From Clostridiales bacterium (GTDB lineage Bacteria > Bacillota > Clostridia > UBA1381): a stretch of DNA of 64,000 nt. The stretch's first letter is position 1. Each line of letters opens with the position of its first letter. The notes under the pieces were generated by a model. That model did no database searches. It was given only the letters and a program-made list of their open reading frames with translations, and was not told the DNA's origin. The stretch covers positions 1-64,000 of the forward strand of contig JAQXZB010000006.1 in assembly GCA_029226975.1 (NCBI GenBank), written 5' to 3'. A program made the position numbers and the translations under genes. Below, in pieces: positions 1 through 9,154 of the stretch.

Positions 1-177
1 AGATTTTGCGAAAATGAACTCGTAGGCGTACGAGGGTACGGTAGAGTTTATTTTCGCAAAAAGTGCATACCAAAGGCATTCCTCGATGGAATGCCTTTGG
101 TAATATTAAGAGATTATATTTTTGTTTTTGATTTAAAATCCCGCACGGTCTGACCAATTTGTCGACGGTCTGAAACG
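1..177 (+). repeat. Modular intergenic repeat, copy 1 (cut by window start)
   Basis: Nearly the same sequence occurs inverted at 32634-32826 and in shortened form at 44968-45038. It contains hairpin A (arms 8-21 and 44-57, 14 bp with one G-U pair in the + strand RNA), hairpin B (perfect 15-bp arms 68-82 and 88-102, loop TCGAT) and a 48-bp block C (130-177) identical in copies 1 and 2. Block C ends at the base of an intrinsic terminator. The 5' block seen in the other copies lies mostly upstream of base 1. By analogy with the other copies, a + strand gene should end just before the window. Function unknown. Confidence 0.9.
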
Positions 178-206
178 AGGACGATTGTAAAAGTCCTCGT
201 TTTTTT
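173..206 (+). terminator. Intrinsic terminator after repeat copy 1
   Basis: Perfect 10-bp stem (173-182 with 193-202) followed by a T run through 206. It points in the + direction, so it should end the transcript of a gene upstream of the window. The convergent amylase gene stops only 3 bp further on. Confidence 0.85.
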
Positions 207-208
207 AG

Positions 209-2140
209 TTAGCAGCACTTAAATATCTTTACTCCGTAGGACTGTATATCTATATAGAAGATACCGTCCTTTCGCTCATGCCGTTCATCGCATCCGGCAA
301 CCACCCCGGTCAGCCGCTTTACGCCAAACCTTGCCGCGTCAAGCCTTATATGCGCTTCGGTCTGGGCGGCGTTTACGACAACGATAAATATCTCATCTTC
401 CCAATAGCGAATAAAGCTGTACACATGACCGCTCTTGTAAAGGCTTTCAAACTCGCCTATGGAAAACGCCTTTGAGCCGTTTCTTAAAGCAATCATTTTC
501 CTGTACCGGCTCCGCACCGTACCGCCTTCATCAATTTCGTCCTCTCTGCCCCATGGGAAGGTGCGGCGGCAGAACGGGTCGCCGTAGCCTTGAATACCTA
601 TTTCATCACCGTAGAATATGCAAGGCACACCCGGCAGGGTCATTTGCAGAGCAAGAATAAGCGTTGCGCGCGCCCTTGCCATCTCCAAAGCATAACCGTC
701 AAGCTTAAACTTCGCCTGATATTCCCTGTCAACCTCATGCCGCGTGGGCGCACCGCCCATAAGCGTCATTATTCTTTCAACGTCATGGCTTGAAATTATA
801 TTCAAAAGCGAATAATATGCCTCCCGCGGATAGTTTTCCTTAATGCTCATGAGCCGCTCGTCAAACTCAACCGCGTCAATTCTTCCCAAAGCCATATCTA
901 TAAGCGCGTCACGCATGGGATAATTCATTACCGAATCCAGCTCACTGCCCAAAAAATATTCTCTGCGCTCGCCGTAGGCAATTTTATTTGATGCGTCCTC
1001 CCAGACCTCGCCGATAATCACCGCGTCCTCGTCAACGCTCTTTACGTTTTCCCGAAGCTCCTTTACAAAGAAGTCCGGCAGCTCGTCCACCACGTCAAGC
1101 CGCCAGCCCGACGCGCCGTTTCTTATCCATTTTTTTACAATCGCGTCCTTGCCTGAAAGCAGGTATTCCCGAAAGGCTTCGCTGTTTTCCTCGCATTGGG
1201 GAAGTGTGTTCATTCCCCACCAGGACTCGTAAACCTTCGGCCACTCGATAAAGCGGAACCAATCATAATAGGGCGACTCCTTTGACTGATACGCGCCCAC
1301 GCTGTCATATTCGCCGTATTTGTTGAAATATTGGCTGTTGTCGCCGGTGTGATTAAATACGCCGTCAAGGATTATGCGTATTCCCCGCTCTTTTGCCTTT
1401 TGGCACAGCTCCTTAAAGGTTTCCTCATCACCGAACATCGGGTCTATTTCCTCATAGCTGCCCGTATCGTATTTGTGGTTTGAATATGCCTTAAAAATCG
1501 GATTTAAGTAAATTACCGACACGCCCAGTTCCTCAAGATAGGGAAGCTTTTTTATAACTCCCTTGAGGTTTCCGCCGAAGAAGTCGTTTGCTTTATATGT
1601 GCCGCCGAACTGCTCCGCCTTGTAATAGGGCGTATCGCTCCATTCCCGCTTTATAATGTCCTCTCTGCCGCCGAGAAATTCTCCGTCCTCGTTTCCGTTA
1701 TAAAATCTGTCGACAAATATCTGATAGGCTATTCCCTCCTTAAACCAATCGGGAGTTTTATAGCTTTTGTCATAGACCGTTATTTGAAAAGCGTGAGAGG
1801 GCTTTCCGAAGGCTATCTCGCCCCTGCCGCCCAGCTGTCTTGAATTGTTGCCGTAATACACTATGCCCTGGTTGGTGTCAAGCTCGAAATAATACCATAC
1901 AAGCCCGGTTTTGGCAGGCATTTTCACCTCAACCGAATAGATGATATTATCATCCACCTCAAATATATACGGCATATCAACCTTTTTTTCCTCGCCGCCG
2001 TCCTCAATATATACAAGACGTATCGCATTGGGTATACCTACGCCCTCAACGGAGAGCCTTATTCTGACCTCCGTTTCGCACTCCACCGCGCCGAAGGGGC
2101 TGCGGTAAAACAATGCTCTCGAATTATGCTCTATTTTCAT
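209..2140 (-). CDS. GH13 alpha-glycosidase (neopullulanase/maltogenic-amylase-like)
   Basis: 643-residue glycoside hydrolase family 13 enzyme, expected to hydrolyse alpha-1,4 (and perhaps alpha-1,6) bonds in maltodextrins or glycogen. An N-terminal beta-sandwich-like region (about 1-120) precedes the (beta/alpha)8 barrel. Conserved regions are visible: DGVFNHTG near 259-266, GWRLDVVDE at 345-353 (nucleophile D349), GEVWE at 377-381 (acid/base E378) and SHDVER at 451-456 (D453). No signal peptide is seen, so it should be cytoplasmic. The ATG is preceded by AAAGGAT. It lies 100 bp downstream of glgP, with a hairpin between them, and may share that transcript. The role in intracellular glycogen breakdown is inferred from this context; exact specificity cannot be read from the sequence. 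Confidence 0.9.
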   Translation of the reverse strand: MKIEHNSRALFYRSPFGAVECETEVRIRLSVEGVGIPNAIRLVYIEDGGEEKKVDMPYIFEVDDNIIYSVEVKMPAKTGLVWYYFELDTNQGIVYYGNNSRQLGGRGEIAFGKPSHAFQITVYDKSYKTPDWFKEGIAYQIFVDRFYNGNEDGEFLGGREDIIKREWSDTPYYKAEQFGGTYKANDFFGGNLKGVIKKLPYLEELGVSVIYLNPIFKAYSNHKYDTGSYEEIDPMFGDEETFKELCQKAKERGIRIILDGVFNHTGDNSQYFNKYGEYDSVGAYQSKESPYYDWFRFIEWPKVYESWWGMNTLPQCEENSEAFREYLLSGKDAIVKKWIRNGASGWRLDVVDELPDFFVKELRENVKSVDEDAVIIGEVWEDASNKIAYGERREYFLGSELDSVMNYPMRDALIDMALGRIDAVEFDERLMSIKENYPREAYYSLLNIISSHDVERIMTLMGGAPTRHEVDREYQAKFKLDGYALEMARARATLILALQMTLPGVPCIFYGDEIGIQGYGDPFCRRTFPWGREDEIDEGGTVRSRYRKMIALRNGSKAFSIGEFESLYKSGHVYSFIRYWEDEIFIVVVNAAQTEAHIRLDAARFGVKRLTGVVAGCDERHERKDGIFYIDIQSYGVKIFKCC

Positions 2141-2175
2141 ATTTTATCCTTTCAGCCGCTGCTGTACGCAAAACT

Positions 2176-2220
2176 CGGGACTTGCCGCGCAAATCATATC
2201 TTGTTTACGCAGCAGTCCCG
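2176..2220 (-). terminator. Strong hairpin between glgP and the GH13 gene
   Basis: In the minus-strand RNA, 7 bp (CGGGACT/AGTCCCG), a bulge and about 10 further pairs form a long stem. Two of the inner pairs are G-U on this strand only, which points to minus-strand RNA structure. Only four Ts follow on the minus strand, so it could terminate glgP partially or act as a processing/stability element before the amylase gene. Confidence 0.55.
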
Positions 2221-2240
2221 TTTTTAAATTAGAATTTAAT

Positions 2241-4715
2241 TTATTTTATCGGAGTAAGATGCCAAATCTTGTCACTGTACTCCCTGATTGTTCTGTCACT
2301 GGAGAAGAAGCCTGCCATTGCGGTGTTCATGATTGCCATGTGCAGCCACTTTTCCTTATCCTGATAGTCCGCGGAAATCTTTTCCTGCGTTCTCATATAT
2401 TCCTCGAAATCGCGAAGTACCATATAGGTATCGGGATAGCCGTAATCGCCGAAGAGCAGCGTCTGGTACAAATCCTTAAACAGGTTGTTTGCACCCGGAA
2501 CTATTGAACCGTCAACCAACTGTTCAAGGGCGCGGCGAAGCTGGGTATTTGTGGAATAAATATCCTTTACCTCGTCATCACCGGGGTAACGCAGTCTTGC
2601 GGCAACCTCGTCTGCCTTTAAGCCGAAGATATAGATATTGTCGCTGCCCACCTGGTCAAGCATTTCAACGTTTGCACCGTCAAGTGTACCGCAGGTAACC
2701 GCGCCGTTTAACATGAACTTCATGTTGCCCGTTCCCGAAGCTTCCTTGCCGGCTGTTGAAATCTGCTCCGATACATCTGCCGCAACGATAAGCTTTTCGG
2801 CAATGGATACGCTGTAGTTTTCAAGGAATACAACCTTTATCTTGCCGTTTATTCTCCCGTCATTGTTAATCATTGTGCCGACGGAGTTTATAAGCTTAAT
2901 GATAAGCTTTGCTCTGGTATATCCCGGAGCAGCCTTTGCGCCGAAGAGATAGGTCTTGGGATAATAATTATCCAGATATTCCTTATCCTCCAAGCATCTG
3001 TTGTACTCGGCAAGAATATGCAGCACATTCATCATCTGACGCTTATACTCATGCAGTCTTTTTGACTGTACGTCAAATATCGAATCGGGATTTACCTCAA
3101 TGCCGTTGTTTTCCTTGATATACTCGGCAAGACGAATCTTGTTGTCATGCTTAATCTTTGCAAATGCCGCCTGGAAGTCCTTATCATCGGCATATTTTGC
3201 AATTCCTGCAAGCTCGTCGGCATTCTTTAACCATGAAGTGCCTATCTTCGAGTTAATAAGCTCGGTAAGAGCCGGGTTGCAGTTTGCAATCCATCTTCTG
3301 AAGGTAATTCCGTTGGTAATCGCAAAGAAGCGGTCCTTGTTCATTCTGTAGTAATCGGCGAAAATATCGTCCTTTAATATCTGCGTATGCAGCTGCGAAA
3401 CGCCGTTTACCGCAAAGCAGCTTGCAAGGCACAGATTTGCCATATACACCTGATTATCTGCCAAAACAGCCATCCACTTATGCTTTGCATGGTCGCCGGG
3501 ATAAAATTCCTCCAAACCGATCATAAGGCGTCTGTTTATCTCCTCAACGATCATATAAATTCTCGGCAAGATCTTTCTGAACATATCAATCGGCCATCTT
3601 TCGAGAGCCTCGCTCAGTACCGTATGGTTGGTGTAGGCAAAGGTATGGGTTACAATTTCCCATGCAGCGTCCCAGCCAAGACCCTTTTCGTCCATGAGTA
3701 TTCTCATCATTTCGGGTATTGCAAGGGTCGGGTGCGTATCGTTGATGTGAATAACAATCTTTTCGGGCATCATTGCATAATTGTTGCCGTATGCCTTTTC
3801 AAATTCCTTAAATATCCACTGCAGTGTTGCGGAGGAAAGGAAATACTGCTGCTTTAATCTCAGCTCCTTGCCCTCTGTGGAGGTATCATCGGGATAGAGA
3901 ATATTTGAAATATTCTCGGCAAGCAGTCTTTCCTCTACAATCTTTTCGATTTTGCCGCTTACGTTTGTGTCGGTCGCCTTTGCGCTCCAAACTCTTAATT
4001 TATTTACAATCTTTGAATCATAGCCGCAGAGCGGTATGTCATAGGGAACGGCAAGAATTGTCTGCGCACCCTCGGTTTTGCAGATCATGTTGCCGTCCTG
4101 CCACTGTGTCGAAACATAGCCGCCGAATTTGACCTCAACGGTTTCTTCCGGTCTTGCAATCTCCCATGCGTTTCCATGCTCAAGCCACGGGTCGGGAAGC
4201 TCTATCTGGTATCCGTCTATAATCTTCTGCTTAAACAGACCGTACTGATAACGGATTGAGCTGCCGTATGCGGGCAGGTCAAGAGTTGTCAGCGAGTCTA
4301 TAAAACAGGCGGCAAGTCTGCCCAGACCGCCGTTGCCCAGACCCATATCGTTCTCCAGCTCTGCAACCTCGTTAATCTCATAGCCCAAGCTTCTTAAAAC
4401 GTTTTCATACGTTTTTGTCTGCATAAGGTTTAAGATATTTGTGGTAAGCATTCTGCCCATAAGAAACTCAAACGAAAGATAGTAAAGCTTCTTGGAATGT
4501 TCCTTCTTTACCTCCTTATGCGACACTGTCCACTTTGCCATTATCTGATCTCTCGCGGTAAGCGCGCAGGCAGTGTAAATCATCTGAGGAGTCGCATCCT
4601 CTATAACCTTACCGAAGTGTCTGGAAACCTTGCCTATTATTTCCTTTTTTAAGGCCTCCTCCTGTGCGGTAAGCTTGTTAGCCGCCTTTTTCGTTGTTGT
4701 CTTTGTTTGTGCCAT
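2241..4715 (-). CDS. glgP: Glycogen/maltodextrin phosphorylase
   Basis: 824-residue GT35 phosphorylase that releases glucose-1-phosphate from the non-reducing ends of alpha-glucans. The hallmark segment EASGTGNMKFMLNG is present at about 657-671, with the PLP-binding lysine near 666, as is GNGGLGRLAACF near the N-terminus. Length is normal for the family (about 800-830). The start follows an AAGGGGA ribosome site. Its stop-to-start gap from glgA is 22 bp, so the two are almost certainly co-transcribed. The N-terminus (AQTKTTTKKAANK) is lysine/threonine-rich and resembles in composition the unusual C-terminal tail of the neighbouring GlgA. Whether this is more than chance is unknown. Confidence 0.97.
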   Translation of the reverse strand: MAQTKTTTKKAANKLTAQEEALKKEIIGKVSRHFGKVIEDATPQMIYTACALTARDQIMAKWTVSHKEVKKEHSKKLYYLSFEFLMGRMLTTNILNLMQTKTYENVLRSLGYEINEVAELENDMGLGNGGLGRLAACFIDSLTTLDLPAYGSSIRYQYGLFKQKIIDGYQIELPDPWLEHGNAWEIARPEETVEVKFGGYVSTQWQDGNMICKTEGAQTILAVPYDIPLCGYDSKIVNKLRVWSAKATDTNVSGKIEKIVEERLLAENISNILYPDDTSTEGKELRLKQQYFLSSATLQWIFKEFEKAYGNNYAMMPEKIVIHINDTHPTLAIPEMMRILMDEKGLGWDAAWEIVTHTFAYTNHTVLSEALERWPIDMFRKILPRIYMIVEEINRRLMIGLEEFYPGDHAKHKWMAVLADNQVYMANLCLASCFAVNGVSQLHTQILKDDIFADYYRMNKDRFFAITNGITFRRWIANCNPALTELINSKIGTSWLKNADELAGIAKYADDKDFQAAFAKIKHDNKIRLAEYIKENNGIEVNPDSIFDVQSKRLHEYKRQMMNVLHILAEYNRCLEDKEYLDNYYPKTYLFGAKAAPGYTRAKLIIKLINSVGTMINNDGRINGKIKVVFLENYSVSIAEKLIVAADVSEQISTAGKEASGTGNMKFMLNGAVTCGTLDGANVEMLDQVGSDNIYIFGLKADEVAARLRYPGDDEVKDIYSTNTQLRRALEQLVDGSIVPGANNLFKDLYQTLLFGDYGYPDTYMVLRDFEEYMRTQEKISADYQDKEKWLHMAIMNTAMAGFFSSDRTIREYSDKIWHLTPIK

Positions 4716-4737
4716 ATTTCGTACATCCCCTTATAAA

Positions 4738-6468
4738 TTATTTGCTTGTTCCTTCCGCCTTTTTGGCTGTTTTCTTTGTCCCGGCAGCGGGCTTTTTACG
4801 CGTTGCGGGAGCTTTTTTTGCCGCGGTTTTTTTTGCGGTCTTTTTGGGTGCCGCGGTTTTTTCCTCCCCAAAAGGATCGGGAACCTCTACCTTGTCGGGC
4901 TTTGTGAGCTTCTTTGCAAGCTCCTGCTCCGATTTATCCGCGTCTTTTTTTAGCTGCTCCTCAAAATTTCCTCCCTTTTTCGGAGCTGCCGGCTTTTTTG
5001 CCGGTTCGGGCTTTTTTTCGGGCAAATCGTATATTCCCGTAAGCTGCTGATACATTCTTATATACTTATCGGCGCTTACATCCCATGAATAGTCCGCCGC
5101 CATGGCGTTATCCATGATTTTTCTCCATTCCTCGGGACGGTCGTAGTAAATCCTTAAGGCATAATATATTATGCCGAGCATCTCGTCCGCGTTATAGTTG
5201 GCAAAGGAGAAGCCGTTGCCCTCGCCGGTAAACTCGTTATAGGGAGTAACCGTATCCTTAAGTCCGCCGGTTTCGCGTACTATGGGAAGAGTGCCGTATC
5301 TTAAGCTTATCAGCTGCGAAAGTCCGCAGGGCTCAAACAGCGACGGCATTAAAAACGCATCGCTTGCCGCATAAATCTTATGTGACATCTCGTTTGAGAA
5401 ATAAATCTGTGCGCTTAATTTTTCCGGGTACTTCCATGCATAGTGCCTGAAAAGATTTTCATACTTTTCATCGCCCGTACCCAAAATGACAATCTGAATA
5501 TTTGCCGCCAAAAGCTCTTCAAGCTTATACGCCACCAAATCGAAGCCCTTTTGGTCGGTAAGACGCGAAACAATGCCTATCATAATCTTGTTCTCGTCCA
5601 CAGGAAGTCCCAGCTGCTTTTGCAGCTCCGTCTTATTCTTTGCCTTTTTCTTATGCACGCTCTTTGCGTCATAATTTTGGTATATCATCTTATCCGTCTT
5701 GGGATTCCAATCGGTATAGGAGATACCGTTTACTATGCCTATAAGGTCATTTTGCCTTGCCGCAAGCAGCCTGTCCAGACCCTCGCCGTACTGAGGCGTT
5801 GTAATCTCACGGGCATATGTATCGCTTACGGTGGTAATCTTGTTTGCGTATACCATTCCGCCCTTTAAGAGGTTTGCGTCCTTATAGTATTCAAGCTTGT
5901 CGGACGTGAAGTAGTAATCGCTTATTCCCATAGCGTCCTTTATTCCCTTAAAGTCCCATCTGCCCTGGAATTTAAGGTTATGAATTGTCATAACGGTCTT
6001 TATGCCGCGGAAGAACGGGTTATCCTGAAAGGTGTCAAGAAATACCGGAATGGGTCCTGTCTGCCAGTCATTGCAGTTTATAACGTCCGGTCTGAAATTC
6101 AGCGTGGGCAGCAGAGAAAGCACAGCCTTTGAGAAAAAGATGAATTTCTCGCAGTCCAGATGAATATAGTCATACGGCTTGTCACCGTTAAAGTAAAACT
6201 GATTATCGACAAAATAGAATATGCAGCCGTTGTATTCCATTTCAAACACTCCGGCATACTGTTTTCTCCATGCCATATCGATATAGATATGCGCAATGTA
6301 GCGCATCTGATCCTTATACTGCTGCGGTATACAGCGGTACAAGGGCATTATTACCCTCGCGTCAACGCCCTTTTCTCTTAAAACGGCGGGCAGCGAGCCG
6401 ACTACATCTCCAAGACCTCCCGTCTTGGCGAACGGAGCGGCTTCCGAGGTTGCGAACAAAACTTTCAT
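4738..6468 (-). CDS. glgA: Glycogen synthase with Lys/Ala/Pro-rich C-terminal tail
   Basis: 576-residue GT5 enzyme that elongates glycogen from ADP-glucose. KTGGLGDV at 15-22 (ADP-glucose binding), SRLTDQKG at 301-308 and the FEPCGLSQ segment at 378-385 (conserved glutamate) are intact. Bacterial GlgA is usually about 475-490 residues. Here residues about 485-576 form an extra low-complexity tail with KKTAKK/TAAKK/KKPAA repeats around a more acidic middle part, reminiscent of histone-H1-like bacterial tails. The tail is in frame up to a stop 22 bp before glgP, so it does not look like read-through into another gene. The gene has its own sigma-A promoter and an AGGAAAGGA ribosome site. Confidence 0.97.
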   Translation of the reverse strand: MKVLFATSEAAPFAKTGGLGDVVGSLPAVLREKGVDARVIMPLYRCIPQQYKDQMRYIAHIYIDMAWRKQYAGVFEMEYNGCIFYFVDNQFYFNGDKPYDYIHLDCEKFIFFSKAVLSLLPTLNFRPDVINCNDWQTGPIPVFLDTFQDNPFFRGIKTVMTIHNLKFQGRWDFKGIKDAMGISDYYFTSDKLEYYKDANLLKGGMVYANKITTVSDTYAREITTPQYGEGLDRLLAARQNDLIGIVNGISYTDWNPKTDKMIYQNYDAKSVHKKKAKNKTELQKQLGLPVDENKIMIGIVSRLTDQKGFDLVAYKLEELLAANIQIVILGTGDEKYENLFRHYAWKYPEKLSAQIYFSNEMSHKIYAASDAFLMPSLFEPCGLSQLISLRYGTLPIVRETGGLKDTVTPYNEFTGEGNGFSFANYNADEMLGIIYYALRIYYDRPEEWRKIMDNAMAADYSWDVSADKYIRMYQQLTGIYDLPEKKPEPAKKPAAPKKGGNFEEQLKKDADKSEQELAKKLTKPDKVEVPDPFGEEKTAAPKKTAKKTAAKKAPATRKKPAAGTKKTAKKAEGTSK

Positions 6469-6533
6469 GAGCTCTCTTCCTTTCCTGAAATATTAAACAC
6501 CGCTGCTTTGGCAGCCTAACCTTCTTTGGAAAT

Positions 6534-6562
6534 ATATTATCCCAAATTACGGAATTTGTCAA
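6534..6562 (-). promoter_or_regulatory. Sigma-A promoter of glgA-glgP
   Basis: Minus-strand TTGACA (6557-6562), a 17-bp spacer and TATAAT-like TAATAT (6534-6539). The leader of about 60 nt contains a small GCTGC/GCAGC hairpin. The promoter separates glgAP from the upstream glgBCD unit. Confidence 0.85.
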
Positions 6563-6642
6563 TCATAAGATGAAAAAACAGTCTTTTTCACTATGAAAGC
6601 ACTTGTTTGACAGCGGCGATTTATATATTTATTACCATGATT

Positions 6643-6677
6643 TTAGCATATGTAAAAAATTATTTTACATACGCTAA
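6643..6677 (-). other. 15-bp inverted repeat in the glgD-glgA intergenic region
   Basis: Arms 6643-6657 and 6663-6677 with a 5-nt loop. The single mismatch becomes a G-U pair only in minus-strand RNA, suggesting an RNA hairpin in the 3' UTR of the glgBCD transcript. No T run follows, so it is not a typical terminator. A DNA operator remains possible. Confidence 0.6.
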
Positions 6678-6709
6678 ACTTTCTTTGAATGACAAATCTT
6701 AATTCAGCA

Positions 6710-6740
6710 CGGCATACGCACCCCGAGAGTGCATATGCCG
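6710..6740 (-). other. Hairpin directly after glgD
   Basis: 11-bp stem (6710-6720 with 6730-6740), loop of 9 nt, with one pair that is G-U only in minus-strand RNA. It starts about 10 bp beyond the glgD stop codon and lacks a T run. It is more likely an mRNA stabiliser or a weak terminator than a strong terminator. Confidence 0.6.
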
Positions 6741-6750
6741 CACAATGTTA

Positions 6751-7872
6751 TCAGATAATCGTTCCCTTTGCTATTGCAAGCGGATAGCTTTCCTGACCTA
6801 TGAGCTTTCTGCCCTTTGTGATTACGACCTCCTTGTCGAATACAACATGGTCAATCTCAACTCCCTCTTCAATCACGCTGTCCTGCATGATGATTGAGTT
6901 CTTGACAACCGCGCCCTTTTCAATCTTAACTCCTCTTGAAAGAACGCTGTTTATAACCGTTCCGTCAATCTGGCAGCCGTCTGAAATAAAGCTGTTCTCC
7001 ACCTCGGCATCGGCGCCGTATTTGGTCGGGCTTTGGTCCTTGGTCTTTGTGTATATGGGTCTTTCGGGGTTGAACATTTCGGCTCTGAACTCCGCGTCCA
7101 AAAACTTCATATTGTTCTGATAATACGACTTCATCGTATCAATCTTGGACGCAAAGCCCTTGTGCTCTGCCGCATATACTCTCATACCATCCATCTTCTT
7201 TATGAGTGCGTCTTTAACGAAATCGCTGTCGCCCCTTGCGCTGCATTCGTCTATTATGCTTTCCAAAAGCGCCTTTTCCATTACATAAATATCCATGCCC
7301 GCATTGGCTGTCTTGGGGTAATAGGGCTGTACCTCTATGTCGGTAACTCTGCCTTCATCGTCAATTTCAAGCAGGTTGTATCTTTGAAGCTCCGACTCCT
7401 CTGCTCCCGCAAGGTTTTTATAAAGCACCGTCACATCTGCCTGGCTTTCTATATGCTGTTCGATAACCTGCGCAAAGTCGATGTTGTATATCTCATTTCC
7501 CAAGGAAAGTATAACATAGGTCTGCTGGCTCTTTAAGATAAAATCTCTTATACCGGCAAGCATATCTATATTACCCTTAATCTGTCCGTAGGACACCTTT
7601 TCCATACTCGGCGGGAGAATATTAAGTCCCCAGTTCTTTCTGTCCAAATCCCAGGGCTTTCCGGATTTTAGGTGATCCATCAGCGAGGAATAGTTGGATT
7701 CCGTCGCAACGCCTATGTTTGTAATTCCCGCATTTGACATATTTGACAGGACAAAGTCAATAATTCTGTATCTTCCCGCTATCGGCAGCGCGCTGTTTGC
7801 TCTGATGTCGGTAATGGGGGGAATTTGATCCTTGCTTATAAGGATAATTCCCATTGTATCATATCTTTTCAT
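6751..7872 (-). CDS. glgD: GlgD, regulatory subunit of ADP-glucose pyrophosphorylase
   Basis: 373-residue GlgD-type subunit. It shares the nucleotidyltransferase fold with the neighbouring GlgC (ALPIAGRYRIIDFVLSN near 28-44) and a C-terminal left-handed beta-helix. It lacks the glycine-rich GGxGxRL nucleotide loop at its N-terminus, where the sequence is instead ILISKDQIPP. Loss of this loop is typical of GlgD, which in Firmicutes forms a heterotetramer with GlgC and modulates it. The start lies 20 bp after the glgC stop, within the glgB-glgC-glgD operon. It is followed by two hairpins and then a separate promoter for glgA. Confidence 0.95.
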   Translation of the reverse strand: MKRYDTMGIILISKDQIPPITDIRANSALPIAGRYRIIDFVLSNMSNAGITNIGVATESNYSSLMDHLKSGKPWDLDRKNWGLNILPPSMEKVSYGQIKGNIDMLAGIRDFILKSQQTYVILSLGNEIYNIDFAQVIEQHIESQADVTVLYKNLAGAEESELQRYNLLEIDDEGRVTDIEVQPYYPKTANAGMDIYVMEKALLESIIDECSARGDSDFVKDALIKKMDGMRVYAAEHKGFASKIDTMKSYYQNNMKFLDAEFRAEMFNPERPIYTKTKDQSPTKYGADAEVENSFISDGCQIDGTVINSVLSRGVKIEKGAVVKNSIIMQDSVIEEGVEIDHVVFDKEVVITKGRKLIGQESYPLAIAKGTII

Positions 7873-7892
7873 CGTAACACTCTCTCCTTCCC

Positions 7893-9101
7893 TTATAAGA
7901 CTTCAACCATGCTGCCCTTGGGTATGTCCTCATTGACGTCAACCTTAGCCGAGCCTTCTATCAATACTATTCCGTGCGTACACATCTTTGAAGCATACTT
8001 ATTGTCCTCCGTTTCGCTCACGCCCACTCTTGCGCCGTCCTCAATAACGGCATTGGGGCCTATAACGGTCTTTTCAATAGTAACGTTTTTGCCTATAACC
8101 GCACCCGGCATAACTACCGAGTCCTTAACGCTTGAGCCTTCTCCGATGCTCACGCCGCCGAATATAACGGAGTGATCTACCGAGCCGCTTATGGAGCAGC
8201 CCTCTGTTACGGTTGAATTTGTAATCTTGGCACCCTTGCCCACATAATGAGGTGCGAGAGCAAAGTTCCTCGAATATATAATCCATTTTCTGTCATTTAT
8301 GTCAAATTTGGGCGGATCGTCTATAAGGTCCATATTCGCTTCCCACAGGGACTGAATTGTTCCCACGTCCTTCCAATAGCCCTCGAAGCGGTAGCTTACC
8401 ATCTTCTCGCCGTTTGCAAGCATTGCCGGGATAATATTCTTTCCGAAATCGTTGGAGGATTCGGGATCTCTTTCATCATCGGTAAGATACTTCTTAAGTG
8501 CCTTATAATCAAAGATATATATACCCATCGAGGCAAGATTGCTCTTTGGCTCTGCGGGCTTTTCCTCAAACTCCACAATATTTCCCTCTGCATCAACATT
8601 CATAATACCGAACCGGCTTGCCTCCTCCCAGGGAACGGGCATTACCGCAATGGTTGCCGCCGCACCGGTTTCCTTATGACGCTTTAGCATCTGACCGTAG
8701 TGCATTTTATAAATATGGTCGCCGGAAAGAATAAGCACATTCTTGGGGTTAAAGCCCTCCAAAAAGCCCAAATTCTGATATATGGCGTTCGCCGTACCCT
8801 TGTACCACTCGCCCACCTGTGCGCTCTGGTACGGGGGCAGCACATACGCACCGCCGTGGCTTCTGTCCAAATCCCAGGGATTGCCGTTGCCTATATAGGT
8901 ATTTAACTCCAGCGGCTGATACTGAGTAAGTACGCCGACCGTATCAATTCCCGAATGAACACAGTTGGAAAGCGGGAAATCGATAATTCTGTATTTGCCG
9001 CCGAAGGGCACCGCCGGCTTCGCGACATTCTTTGTTAAGGCTCCGAGTCTGGAACCCTGTCCGCCTGCAAGAATCATTGCAACGCAGTCTTTTGATACCA
9101 T
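7893..9101 (-). CDS. glgC: Glucose-1-phosphate adenylyltransferase, catalytic subunit
   Basis: 402-residue enzyme making ADP-glucose from ATP and glucose-1-phosphate, the committed step of bacterial glycogen synthesis. The catalytic loop [13 protein letters not shown] is near the N-terminus, followed by [20 protein letters not shown] beta-helix with repeated hexapeptides makes up the C-terminal third. An ATG nine bases upstream exists (9110), but it directly abuts the AGGAG ribosome site. The ATG at 9101 has a spacing of 9 nt and is preferred. It sits 53 bp after glgB and 20 bp before glgD in one operon. Confidence 0.96.
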   Translation of the reverse strand: MVSKDCVAMILAGGQGSRLGALTKNVAKPAVPFGGKYRIIDFPLSNCVHSGIDTVGVLTQYQPLELNTYIGNGNPWDLDRSHGGAYVLPPYQSAQVGEWYKGTANAIYQNLGFLEGFNPKNVLILSGDHIYKMHYGQMLKRHKETGAAATIAVMPVPWEEASRFGIMNVDAEGNIVEFEEKPAEPKSNLASMGIYIFDYKALKKYLTDDERDPESSNDFGKNIIPAMLANGEKMVSYRFEGYWKDVGTIQSLWEANMDLIDDPPKFDINDRKWIIYSRNFALAPHYVGKGAKITNSTVTEGCSISGSVDHSVIFGGVSIGEGSSVKDSVVMPGAVIGKNVTIEKTVIGPNAVIEDGARVGVSETEDNKYASKMCTHGIVLIEGSAKVDVNEDIPKGSMVEVL

Positions 9102-9154
9102 TTCTATCATCTCCTATAATTATTTGTATAAAGCTGCCGTATAACCCGGCAAAA

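Noticed and set aside
2489-2698. Numerous ORFs on the strand opposite real genes (such as this one inside glgP)
   Set aside because: They overlap clearly conserved genes, have no ribosome sites or domains, and reflect codon bias of the true frame.
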